A DNA stretch of 64,000 nucleotides from Thermoanaerobaculia bacterium (GTDB taxonomy: Bacteria; Acidobacteriota; Thermoanaerobaculia; Multivoradales; J023): NCBI GenBank assembly GCA_028066595.1, contig JALCBJ010000032.1:1-64000 (forward strand), written 5' to 3'. This document shows, piece after piece, positions 17,731 to 26,308 of the stretch. The first letter of the stretch is position 1. The number at the start of each line of letters is the position of its first letter. Under the pieces are notes generated by a model, which had not been told where the DNA came from, searched no databases, and was given only the letters and a program-made list of their open reading frames with translations. Both the position numbers and the translations under genes were made by a program.

Positions 17731-18702
17731 GTGACCATGCAACCCGAAGACCAGCCGACCTCCGAGTCGAAGTCCAACCAGACACGTATCCTCGGCGGCA
17801 AGAGCGTTTCCACCGCCATTCGCCAGGAGCTGGCCGTCGAGGTGGCGAGCTTGGTCGAGAGTGGCGGCCGACGGCCCAAGCTGGTGGCCGTGCTCGTGGG
17901 TGACGACACCGCGTCGGCCACGTACGTCGCCTCGAAGGCACGCGGATGCCAGGAAGTGGGCATGGACGGCGAGACCCTGCGGCTGCCGGCGGACATCGAC
18001 GGCGGGGAGCTCGAAGCCACCATCCGGCGGCTCAACGACGACGACGGTGTCGACGGCATCCTGGTCCAGTTGCCCCTTCCGAAACACATCGACGAAGACC
18101 GTATTCTCCAGCTCATCGACCCGGACAAGGATGTCGACGGTTTCCATCCCGTGAACGTCGGCCGCCTGTGGTCGGGTCGCGACGCGCTCGCCCCTGCGAC
18201 GCCGACCGGGGTCATCGAGCTTCTGCAGCGTCGAGACATCGAGATCCGCGGCCGTCACGCGGTGATCGTCGGCCGTAGCAACATCGTCGGCAAGCCCATG
18301 GCGGCACTTCTCCTCCAGAATCACGCGACGGTCACGATCTGCCACTCGCGCACCGCGGACCTTGCCGCTGAGTGCAGTAGGGCGGACATCCTGATCGCAG
18401 CGGTCGGCGTGCCCGCTCTCCTCGGTCCCGAGCATGTGAAGGACGGCGCCGTGGTGATCGACGTGGGGATGAATCGTGTCGACGATACGGCCACCCTCGA
18501 ACGTCTCTATCCCGGGAACGAGAAACGACGCAACGGTTTCGAGAAGCGCGGATTCTCGCTGGTCGGCGACGTCGACTACACGCGCGTCAAGACCAAGGCG
18601 TCGGCCATCACGCCGGTACCCGGCGGCGTCGGCCTGCTGACAGTCACGATGGTCATCGCCAACACGCTGCGCGCATCCAAGCTCCGGCAACACCGAGCTT
18701 GA
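17731..18702 (+). CDS. folD: Methylenetetrahydrofolate dehydrogenase/cyclohydrolase
   Basis: 323 residues from GTG 17731 (GAGGAG about 8 bases upstream; ATG 17737 is the alternative). It interconverts 5,10-methylene-THF and 10-formyl-THF with NADP. Signature stretches: SATYVASKARGCQEVGM with the catalytic Tyr/Lys pair, DGILVQLPLP, GRSNIVGKPMAALLL, ATVTICHSRT and ITPVPGGVG. The C-terminal motif reads GGVGLLT where GGVGPMT is usual. The N-terminal 18 residues are a polar extension. The stop is 8 bases before coaE. Confidence 0.97.
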   Translation: MTMQPEDQPTSESKSNQTRILGGKSVSTAIRQELAVEVASLVESGGRRPKLVAVLVGDDTASATYVASKARGCQEVGMDGETLRLPADIDGGELEATIRRLNDDDGVDGILVQLPLPKHIDEDRILQLIDPDKDVDGFHPVNVGRLWSGRDALAPATPTGVIELLQRRDIEIRGRHAVIVGRSNIVGKPMAALLLQNHATVTICHSRTADLAAECSRADILIAAVGVPALLGPEHVKDGAVVIDVGMNRVDDTATLERLYPGNEKRRNGFEKRGFSLVGDVDYTRVKTKASAITPVPGGVGLLTVTMVIANTLRASKLRQHRA

Positions 18703-18710
18703 GGAGCAGG

Positions 18711-19331
18711 ATGGCTGATCTGATGGTGGGGCTTACCGGTGGCCTGGCCTCCGGTAAATCCACCGTCGCTCGTCGCCTCGGCGAGCTGGGTTTTGCAGTC
18801 GTCGATGCCGATCTGCTCGTACGCGAGCTCTATGTGGCCGGCGGCCGTGGTGCCGCCGCGTTGGCGGAGCTACTGGGGCCCGAGGTTCTGGACACCGAGG
18901 GCGCCGTAGACCGCAAGGCGGTGGCGGCGAAGATCTTCCAGGATCGGGAGGCCAGGCGTCGGGTGGAGAAAGCGATCCATCCTCTGGTATTGGAACGTCT
19001 TCAGGAGATCGCGCACAGATCCCGCGGCATCGTGGTCTACGAATCGGCCGTACTCGTGGCCTCCGGCCACGCCGACGCCTGCGACCTGCTGGTTACCATC
19101 GAAGCTCCGAGCGACGTGCGTCTGCGGCGCGCCGTCGAACGTGGGATGGACGAGGCCGACGCCCAAGCTCGCCTGGCAGCTCAGGGAGACGGCTCGGACA
19201 GGCTCCGTGCAGCCGATATCGTTCTCGACAACTCCGGAAGTCTCGAAGACCTTCTGACGAAGGTCGACGAGTTGGCCACCGAGCTGCGGCGGCGGGCCTC
19301 CCTGAACTCACCCGGCTCACGTGATCTGTAA
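18711..19331 (+). CDS. coaE: Dephospho-CoA kinase
   Basis: 206 residues from ATG 18711, with GAGGAG just upstream overlapping the folD stop. It catalyses the last step of coenzyme A synthesis. P-loop LTGGLASGKSTVARRL, the FAVVDADLLVREL stretch and HPLVLERLQEIA are typical; the C-terminus (ADIVLDNSGSLEDL) matches the family end. Confidence 0.95.
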   Translation: MADLMVGLTGGLASGKSTVARRLGELGFAVVDADLLVRELYVAGGRGAAALAELLGPEVLDTEGAVDRKAVAAKIFQDREARRRVEKAIHPLVLERLQEIAHRSRGIVVYESAVLVASGHADACDLLVTIEAPSDVRLRRAVERGMDEADAQARLAAQGDGSDRLRAADIVLDNSGSLEDLLTKVDELATELRRRASLNSPGSRDL

Positions 19332-19442
19332 GCCCTCACGGAATCGGCAGAGAATGAATCGAGCTCGATCGCCCGGCCAGCCCGAGCTCACTTCACCGAC
19401 GGATATCGCAGGAGGCGACCGTCGACCGGCCGCCTCGTCGAA

Positions 19443-20579
19443 TCAGGACTCGTCCACCAGACCGGAGGCGTCGACGCCGACACGATCGGCCACGGTGCTC
19501 GTCACCTCGTAGATCCAAGACCCGTGGTACTCGGTGAAGGCGGCCACCTCGTTGGCGCGTTCCAGAAGCTCCGACGTCTCCCGAACCTCGTCTTCCGACG
19601 CGTCGCGGTCGATGTAGACCTGCTCCGTCGTATGGAAGCCGTGGATTCGTAGAAAAGCCTTCGAGTCGTCTTCCGCGCTTTCCTGCCTCGCGAGCTCGAG
19701 AACATATCCGGAGCCGTCGGCCAGCTCGATCTGGAGACTCTTGTCGAAGACGAGGCCGACGACATCCTGAGCGTTCGCCAGGTGATGAGACGCGAAGCGT
19801 AGCGGCGAAAGGACACCTTTCAGGGTCCTGGCCTCCGATGACTCCTTCGCGTCTTCACCGAGGCCCTCCAGCACCAGCTCGCCACGTTGACCCTCTTCGT
19901 CCACCTCGCGCACGAACGCAAAGCCATCTCCCCGAATCGCCACGATCTGGTCGCGTTCGACGTCGAGGATCTCTTGATCCACATACGAATCGCTTTCCAG
20001 TTCTAGATCCACGCGACCCTGGGTGAGGTAGATCGTGTCGGCTGTACCGTCGGCTGCGTCGTTGGACGTCGAACCGAGTCGGCGCAGATAGCGTCCCGAG
20101 GCTCCTTCTTCGTTGAACTCGCTTCCCAGAAGGAAGCGGACCACGTCCTGGTCCGCGGCATCGCGTAGTGCAATTTCCACGGTGCCGTCCGCGGGACCTT
20201 CATCGCCGGGAGCGGCGACTGCAAGACCTTCGGCAAGGTCGCCCGTGGCCTCGCCGACTTCTTTCTCCAACTTGAGATCGAGGAACTTGCGCAGCAGGCG
20301 ATTGACCTCGCTGTTGTCGGCCCGGTAGCCGTGGGCACTCTGGACCACGAAGCGGTCACCCTCGGCCGTCCGGCGGAGGACGACTTCCTTCGTTCCACCC
20401 TCCGATCCCTCGCGCAGGACGATCTCTGCGACGGAATCGAGATCGAGGGTGGGCAAGAATTTCTGGCCCCGTTCGAAGCGATCAGCCCGTTGAACGCTGC
20501 TGCGGAAGGTGAAAGCCGACAGCGCCAGCAACAGAATCGCGGCGACGAGAAGGACTCGATTGGTCTTTTCTACGTTCAT
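19443..20579 (-). CDS. DUF4340 protein of the Gld-type ABC exporter operon
   Basis: 378 residues with one N-terminal membrane helix (VLLVAAILLLALSAFTF, near 9-25) and a long periplasmic part. The pattern VLRRTAEGDRFVVQSAHGYRAD with a following conserved Leu-rich helix is that of DUF4340, usually encoded after GldG-like proteins. It starts 16 bases after the GldG-like gene stops, so all four genes form one operon. The function of DUF4340 is unknown. Confidence 0.85.
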   Translation of the reverse strand: MNVEKTNRVLLVAAILLLALSAFTFRSSVQRADRFERGQKFLPTLDLDSVAEIVLREGSEGGTKEVVLRRTAEGDRFVVQSAHGYRADNSEVNRLLRKFLDLKLEKEVGEATGDLAEGLAVAAPGDEGPADGTVEIALRDAADQDVVRFLLGSEFNEEGASGRYLRRLGSTSNDAADGTADTIYLTQGRVDLELESDSYVDQEILDVERDQIVAIRGDGFAFVREVDEEGQRGELVLEGLGEDAKESSEARTLKGVLSPLRFASHHLANAQDVVGLVFDKSLQIELADGSGYVLELARQESAEDDSKAFLRIHGFHTTEQVYIDRDASEDEVRETSELLERANEVAAFTEYHGSWIYEVTSTVADRVGVDASGLVDES

Positions 20580-20595
20580 TTTCTGTTCCCTCTTG

Positions 20596-22689
20596 TCATC
20601 CTGCGAAACGTCGTGCCTGGCGCATCTGTAGGCGACGGCGGACGAAGAGCGTCATGCCGAGCAAGAAGACCAGGAGCGGCATGGCACCCATGACGGCGAA
20701 GCGCACTCGATACTCTTCGCCTTCGAGTGCCGAACGCTTGTCCTTGCGGATCTCCCGCAACTCCCGATCGGCCTCGCGAATGCGTCGGTTCAGATCGTCC
20801 ACCTCGTCCTGCACTTGCTTCTTCAGTAATGCGACATTTCCAGCGGTGGACTGTTTGTCGCGCAACTCCTCCTGGAACTGCTCGATCTCGGCTCGCAGCG
20901 CCGACTCCCGTTCCAAGCTCGCCGCATCGGCCTCCTCTTCGATCTCGTCGAAGAGAGTGAACGGCCGACGGATCGACTTGTTGGCGCGCACCTTCGTCAA
21001 CTCCTGGGAGCCGAAGAGGTAGTCGACACCGTTGAGCAAGATCTTGTAGTTGTCGCCCTGCGCCACGGCGCCCAAGATGGTGTTCTGGAACGCCAGCGGA
21101 TCGCTGATGAAGTCGACGTCGGCGAAGACGAGCACCGTCGATTCGGCCCGTTCCTCGGCGGGTACCGCTTCCACACGCGTGGTCGGGCCGTCTGGAGGTG
21201 GCAACTGGACACCGGGCGGTAGGCCTGGTGGCGGCGCGGGGGTTCCCCCGGGGAGATCGGCTCCGTTCGGAAACGCTGACGGCAGCTTGCCGCGGACCAT
21301 GTAGGCCAGGGCCAGATCGCCGACGATGAGCTCCTCGTCGCCACCGGCATCGGATCCGGAACCCGATCGTTCGGCTTCCGTCAGCACCCGCTCCAGCTCG
21401 TCCTGTAGTGCCGCAGGCTGATTGATCGATAGGAAGGTCAGCTCACGACCGCCCGGAAATCCCGGGCGCATGGTCAGTGCCGCGGCGCCGTCGGTGGTCG
21501 TGACGAGCGGCTCCAGCGTCACGCCTTCTGGTGTGTCGCCGGTCTGCCGGAGCACGCCGGGTGTGAAGAATCGTAGGTCGACCAAGCCCTGCAGCACCGG
21601 ATGGGTTCGATCGAGGGTCGCCTCGGCGTCCGTCTCGTCGATCTGCAGGTCGACTACCAGCCGTTCCGCCGGTCCGCCCATTCTCGTCGCCCGTTTGAGG
21701 GCGAGATCGAAATCGGCGGCCACCCGATGAGCAGGACGTTCCAGGCCCCACGCGCGGAGCAGGCCGGGTAGATCCGACGAGGCATCGTATTGATAGGCCT
21801 GCAGCGGATTCTGTGGATCTTGGGGCGCTTGGTCTTGAATGGCGAATGGATCGATGAAGACCAACGCATTACCGCCACGCTGGATCCACTCGTCTACCGC
21901 CCACTGAGCCCGGACGCCCAGAGCCTTGGGGTGGACGACGATCAGCAGGTCGAAGTCATCGGGTGAGATGCGATCTGTATCGGCGTCGATCGTCGACACC
22001 TCGTAGCTCTCCCGCAACAGCTCGAACGCGATCCATGTTTCGACGGGTTGCTTTCCTTGAGCCCTCAGGATCTGAGCCATGTAGGGATTGTCGCCGCTGC
22101 CCAAAACTTCGAGACTCGAGAGCACCCCAATCCGTTTCTGGGACGGCCACAGAAGGTTGTAGAGGGTCTTGGTGATCTCGTATTCCACCGTTTCCTGCTG
22201 GTTCGGCCACAGGAACTCGATGACGTCCCGGCTTCCGGTACGCGTCTCGAACACCAGGCCGAAGAAGAACATGTCGCCGTGCTGGTTCACCGGACGGCCA
22301 TCGAGACCGTAGTCCTGGGCGTTCTGGGCTGCGTCGGAATCGGGCGTCGGATCGACGACATCGACAGCCAGCTTGCCTCCGGCAGCCACCTCGTACTCCC
22401 GGAGCAACGACTCCACGTAGTCGCGGTAGGTGATGAAGTCCTTGATGAAGCGCGGCAGCGTCTTGCCGACGGTTTCCGAGAAATAGAGGGTCATGCGCAC
22501 GGGCTCCACGCCTTCGGAACGCATCTTCGTCAGGATCTCCTCGGAGCCCTCGGACAGGGAGTAGAGATCGTTCTCCGTCAGGTCGAATCTCCAGGTCTCG
22601 GTCTGCACCGCCGCGACGTGGATGGCGAGGACGACGACGAAGGCTACGAGGGCCAGCGTGGTGATGGGGCTCTTGAGTGCTTGATTCAT
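20596..22689 (-). CDS. GldG-like ABC transporter auxiliary protein
   Basis: 697 residues: a membrane helix near 10-28, a large extracytoplasmic ABC_transp_aux domain (LYSLSEGSEEILTKM, then the VEYEITKTLYNLL and IDPFAIQDQAP stretches), a Pro-rich linker near 470-490, a coiled coil near 590-655 (EIEQFQEELRDKQ and IREADRELREIRK), and a C-terminal membrane helix (MGAMPLLVFLLGMTLFV). In Bacteroidota GldG supports gliding; elsewhere this cassette is a generic exporter of unknown substrate, which is the safer reading here. Confidence 0.88.
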   Translation of the reverse strand: MNQALKSPITTLALVAFVVVLAIHVAAVQTETWRFDLTENDLYSLSEGSEEILTKMRSEGVEPVRMTLYFSETVGKTLPRFIKDFITYRDYVESLLREYEVAAGGKLAVDVVDPTPDSDAAQNAQDYGLDGRPVNQHGDMFFFGLVFETRTGSRDVIEFLWPNQQETVEYEITKTLYNLLWPSQKRIGVLSSLEVLGSGDNPYMAQILRAQGKQPVETWIAFELLRESYEVSTIDADTDRISPDDFDLLIVVHPKALGVRAQWAVDEWIQRGGNALVFIDPFAIQDQAPQDPQNPLQAYQYDASSDLPGLLRAWGLERPAHRVAADFDLALKRATRMGGPAERLVVDLQIDETDAEATLDRTHPVLQGLVDLRFFTPGVLRQTGDTPEGVTLEPLVTTTDGAAALTMRPGFPGGRELTFLSINQPAALQDELERVLTEAERSGSGSDAGGDEELIVGDLALAYMVRGKLPSAFPNGADLPGGTPAPPPGLPPGVQLPPPDGPTTRVEAVPAEERAESTVLVFADVDFISDPLAFQNTILGAVAQGDNYKILLNGVDYLFGSQELTKVRANKSIRRPFTLFDEIEEEADAASLERESALRAEIEQFQEELRDKQSTAGNVALLKKQVQDEVDDLNRRIREADRELREIRKDKRSALEGEEYRVRFAVMGAMPLLVFLLGMTLFVRRRLQMRQARRFAG

Positions 22690-22702
22690 CGTTCCTACCT
22701 CC

Positions 22703-23473
22703 TCACGCGGCCTTCACGCGATCGAGAGCCAACATGCCGCAGAGCAGCCAGCCGGCGGTGAACGCCAGGAAGAAGAAGATCGAACCCAATTCCAGCAGTC
22801 CCCGCGTGAGGGTCTGGAAATGGTCGGTAATGGACAAGGAAAGCAGAACTTGCTCCGAGTAGCCGCCCAAGCTCGCACCGATCACCTCCAGCGACTCCGG
22901 CAGCCCGATCAGGAGAAAGACCACCGTCGCGGCGGTCGACAGGATGAACGCAACCACCTGGTTCTTGGTCAGCGCCGAGAACAGCATGCCGATGGCCAGG
23001 TAACACGCGGCTAGCAGCAAGCAGCCCAAGTACCCTGCCAAGAGCACCCCCCAGTCGGGATCCCCGAGTCGCGAGACCTGCCAAACCAGAGGCCACGTGA
23101 GGAAGAGCGAGAACGCCAGGAAACACCAACCGGCAAGGAACTTGCCGAGATACGAGGCTTCGAGGGTCACCGGCAGAGTGAACAGCAGCTCCACCGTGCC
23201 CGACTTGCGTTCTTCAGCCCACAAGCGCATCGACACGGCGGGTACCAGGACCACGAAAAGCCAGGGCACATAGTCGAAGAAGGGGTCGAGGCTCGCCTGG
23301 CGCAGCTCCAAGAAGCGTCCAAAGTCGCGCGACACGGTGAGCCAGCCGCTGGCCACCAGAAAGATGACGATGAAGATATAGCCCAGGGGCGAGCTGAAGT
23401 AGCCCTTGAACTCGCGGGAGAACACGGCGCCCAGCCCGGTGAGCCGGCCAGATCGAAGTGCTGCTCGGGTCAT
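22703..23473 (-). CDS. ABC-2 permease, GldF-like
   Basis: 256 residues with about six membrane helices (GYIFIVIFLVASGWL, YVPWLFVVLVPAVSM, FLAFSLFLTWPLVW, LLAGYLGCLLLAACYL, VVAFILSTAATVVFLLIG, FFFLAFTAGWLLCGML). The RLWAEERKSGTVELLFTLPV stretch is the hallmark cytoplasmic loop of ABC-2 permeases. Its start overlaps the stop of the ATPase gene by 4 bases. Confidence 0.92.
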   Translation of the reverse strand: MTRAALRSGRLTGLGAVFSREFKGYFSSPLGYIFIVIFLVASGWLTVSRDFGRFLELRQASLDPFFDYVPWLFVVLVPAVSMRLWAEERKSGTVELLFTLPVTLEASYLGKFLAGWCFLAFSLFLTWPLVWQVSRLGDPDWGVLLAGYLGCLLLAACYLAIGMLFSALTKNQVVAFILSTAATVVFLLIGLPESLEVIGASLGGYSEQVLLSLSITDHFQTLTRGLLELGSIFFFLAFTAGWLLCGMLALDRVKAA

Positions 23474-24360
23474 CGGACTTCTCCTGCAGTGAGGTGGCGG
23501 AAGAGATCGTCGAGGCGGCCTTCCCCGGGAACCCCATCATCGGCCGCTCGCTGGAGTAGCTCCTCGGGGGTGCCGTCGACCAAGACCTGTCCTTGGGCGA
23601 TGATCATCACCCGGGAGCAAGTCTTCTCCACTTCGTCGAGGATGTGAGTGGACAGGATGATGCACTTGTCTTCCGAAAGATTGGAGATCAACTCCTGCAC
23701 CATGGCCTTCTGGTTCGGATCCAAACCGTCGGTGGGTTCGTCGAGAATCAGGATCTCGGGGTCGTGGATCAGTGCCTGCGCCAGGCCGACGCGACGCTTG
23801 TAGCCCTTGGACAGGGTCTCGACGCTCTGGTGCTCCACCCTTTCGAGGGCCGCGGTGCGGATCACCCGATCGACCGCCGGCCCTGGATCGTCGATCCCGC
23901 GGGCCTCGGCCACGAAGGTCAGGAAGCCGCGCACGGTCATCTCACCGTAGGCTGGCGCGTTCTCTGGCAGGTAACCCAGCTTGTGCCGCGCCTCGAGCGA
24001 CTCGCGGTCCAGGTCGTGACCGGCCAGACGAACGCGACCGGCATCGGGCTTCAAAAAGCCCGTGACGATGCGCATGGCCGTGGTCTTACCCGCGCCGTTG
24101 GGCCCGAGAAAACCCAGGACTTCGCCACGGCGGACCTCGAAGCTCAGCCCGTCGACAGCTTTGATGGGACCGTAGTGTTTGACGATGCCGTCGACCTCCA
24201 CCAGCACGTCCGGCTCGCCGGACTGCGGCGACGCCGTCTCCGTGGCCTCCCGAGCTTCCGACAACTCCTCTTCGGTAGAGATCTCGTCGGAGTCCGGATC
24301 CTCTATTGGCGGCGGATCGTGTTCTTCTTGGGTTTCGACTGAATGCTCTGGTTCGGACAT
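23470..24360 (-). CDS. ABC transporter ATP-binding protein, GldA-like
   Basis: 296 residues from ATG 24360 (GGAG 5 bases upstream; the open frame extends further without coding character). The first 45 residues are acidic and disordered (EEHDPPPIEDPDSDEIST), then a standard ATPase: FLGPNGAGKTTAMR, LSKGYKRRVGLAQAL, ILILDEPTDGLDPNQ and an H-loop ILSTHILDE. It powers the export cassette with the permease and GldG-like subunits. Confidence 0.93.
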   Translation of the reverse strand: MSEPEHSVETQEEHDPPPIEDPDSDEISTEEELSEAREATETASPQSGEPDVLVEVDGIVKHYGPIKAVDGLSFEVRRGEVLGFLGPNGAGKTTAMRIVTGFLKPDAGRVRLAGHDLDRESLEARHKLGYLPENAPAYGEMTVRGFLTFVAEARGIDDPGPAVDRVIRTAALERVEHQSVETLSKGYKRRVGLAQALIHDPEILILDEPTDGLDPNQKAMVQELISNLSEDKCIILSTHILDEVEKTCSRVMIIAQGQVLVDGTPEELLQRAADDGVPGEGRLDDLFRHLTAGEVR

Positions 24361-24766
24361 GAGATCTCCACAACTGTGCAACTCGAGGGAGGAGCTGATC
24401 CTGCGGGGAGCCCGGACGAGGCTCACCTGCAAGAACGACCTCCCGTGCGTCAATTTGACGCCTTCGAACGGCATTGTTTCTAGATCTGCCCCGTGGCAGG
24501 TCCTGACACCGCCGTGATTCTGTGGCGCAAGCCTGCTGGGTCCCTACGTCGCCGAGCAAAGGTCATACCAGTTCTCTCGGCCGCTCTCAGATCGCACCTC
24601 GACAGGTCTCCTGGAGTCCCCCGAGGATCCTGCCCCCATGCCCCGGGCCCGACCGTCGGAGCATGGCACGACGCCCGACACGCCTGATCGCATCACGCTA
24701 GACTGAGCCCATGGCAGATTCTGCCTCCGCCGATACGGAACCCTCGACACGGTTCGTGCCCGCTCC
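24361..24766. other. Divergent spacer with 15-bp palindrome
   Basis: 406 bases between the Gld operon and the CBS protein. GCGTCAA-T-TTGACGC at 24447-24461 is a perfect 7-bp inverted repeat with a single central base, about 90 bases upstream of the gldA-like start, and could be an operator. No gene is seen. Confidence 0.4.
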
Positions 24767-26308
24767 ATGATGCCGTCCCGGAACGGGCGCGACGTGGCCA
24801 GAGAACGGTTCGAGCCCGAGGACTCGTATCTCGCCGCTCCTGTTTCGGACGTCTCGTCTCGATCGGTCTTGTGGATCGAGCCGCGAGCGACGCTCACCGC
24901 CACCGCCCGACGGATGTGGGAGGCCGACGCCGGCTCGATCTTGGTCCGTGCCGACGAAGACAACGCATTGGGCACCGGAATCGTGACCGATCGCGACCTG
25001 CGTCGTGTGCTCGCGCAGGGTCTGGATCCCGAGACGCCGGTGGGAGAGCTCGCCAGTCGTCCGCTCTTGACTCTGCGTTGCAACGCGTCGGTCGCCGCAG
25101 CCCATCTGGCGATGCTGGAGGCGGGCGTTCGCCACCTGGCCCTGACCGACGACGGATCGGGCGAAGCGGAACCGATCGTCGGTATCGTGACGAGCACAGA
25201 CCTCCACCGACACCAGAGCCGAGGGCCCTTCTTCGTCTTGCACCGGCTAGAGCGCGACGCCGAAGCCGCCGTCGTCGGCGACTATGTGAAGCATCGAGAG
25301 GATGCGGTTCGGTCATTGCGGTCCGGCGGGGTCGCCGCCGATCGCATCGGCCGGATCGTCTCCCATCTCGATGATCATCTGGTGCGTCGTTGCTTGCGGG
25401 CGGAGGTCGAGATCCTAGAGTCCGAGTCCGGTCCCTTGCCGGCAGACTGGGCATGGGTGGCCTTTGGCAGCGATGGTCGCCGCGAGCAACCGGTTCTCCT
25501 CGATCAGCACAACGCTTTGATCTTCGACGTCCGGGGGCTCGGCGCAGACGAAGCCGTGGTGGCCAGTGAGATCTTCCACCGCTTGGCCACGAGAGTGAGC
25601 GAGCGGCTCCTGGCCGCCGGATGGCCCGAACCCGACAGCGGCTTCGTGGCCCGTCGATGGTGCACCCACCTCGACGAATGGCAACGGCGCTTCCGACATT
25701 GGTTGGAGGAGCCCGACCCCGAGTCGCTCGAGCACGCCCAGGTGTTCTTCGATCTGCGGCGGGTCGCAGGACCGCTGGAAGTAGGGCTTGCTTCCATGGT
25801 GCATTCAGTGGAGTCGGCTTCCGACTTCCTGCGCTTGATGGCAGTCCTCGCCACGCGTCGGCGTCCTGCGGTCGGCCGCTGGCGGGGACTCACCCGTGAC
25901 GGTAACGGGGCGATCGACCTGCAGTCCGGGGGCCTGCGACCCCTGGTGGCCCTGGCCCGCGTAGCCGGAATCTGTGTCGGACTCACCGAACCGGCACGGT
26001 GGCCGATCTCGACACTAGAACGCCTCCGCGCCGCCGAGCGCCGCGGGCTCCTGTCGCAGGCGGACGTCGGTCGCCTCCAGGAGATCTATTCGACGTTGAG
26101 CGACCGATGTCTCGACTTACTGCTGGCGTCGACTGGCGGGGCGCCAGCGGGGCGCCCGGTCGCATCCATGCGGCCGAGTGATCTGACGCGAACCCAACGC
26201 AGCCGCCTGGCTTCGGACCTGCGCTTCGTACGTCGGCAGCAGCGCGCTCTCGAGACCTCGATACGCCGCTGGAAACGGGCCGTCGTGCAGCCCAGGGGCG
26301 CGACGTGA
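24767..26308 (+). CDS. CBS-domain / DUF294 putative nucleotidyltransferase
   Basis: 513 residues. Two CBS repeats near 22-150 (GTGIVTDRDLRRVLAQGL; VGIVTSTDLHRH) usually bind adenine nucleotides. They are followed by a DUF294 nucleotidyltransferase-like domain with AFGSDGRREQPVLLDQHNAL (GlnD-type GS and D-x-D-like site) and a helical DUF294_C part. No cyclic-nucleotide domain is present before the CBS pair. Family members are annotated as signal proteins of unknown reaction. Its stop overlaps the hybrid kinase start (GTGA), so the pair may act in one signalling route. Confidence 0.88.
   Translation: MMPSRNGRDVARERFEPEDSYLAAPVSDVSSRSVLWIEPRATLTATARRMWEADAGSILVRADEDNALGTGIVTDRDLRRVLAQGLDPETPVGELASRPLLTLRCNASVAAAHLAMLEAGVRHLALTDDGSGEAEPIVGIVTSTDLHRHQSRGPFFVLHRLERDAEAAVVGDYVKHREDAVRSLRSGGVAADRIGRIVSHLDDHLVRRCLRAEVEILESESGPLPADWAWVAFGSDGRREQPVLLDQHNALIFDVRGLGADEAVVASEIFHRLATRVSERLLAAGWPEPDSGFVARRWCTHLDEWQRRFRHWLEEPDPESLEHAQVFFDLRRVAGPLEVGLASMVHSVESASDFLRLMAVLATRRRPAVGRWRGLTRDGNGAIDLQSGGLRPLVALARVAGICVGLTEPARWPISTLERLRAAERRGLLSQADVGRLQEIYSTLSDRCLDLLLASTGGAPAGRPVASMRPSDLTRTQRSRLASDLRFVRRQQRALETSIRRWKRAVVQPRGAT

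Noticed and set aside
16499-17734. Long plus-strand frame across rplM and the spacer
   Set aside because: Antisense to rpsI and rplM and covers their promoter; composition and lack of motifs point to chance.
24767-26308. CBS-nucleotidyltransferase considered as a defence or toxin gene
   Set aside because: DUF294 proteins with CBS pairs are common housekeeping signalling genes, and the overlap with a histidine kinase fits that.
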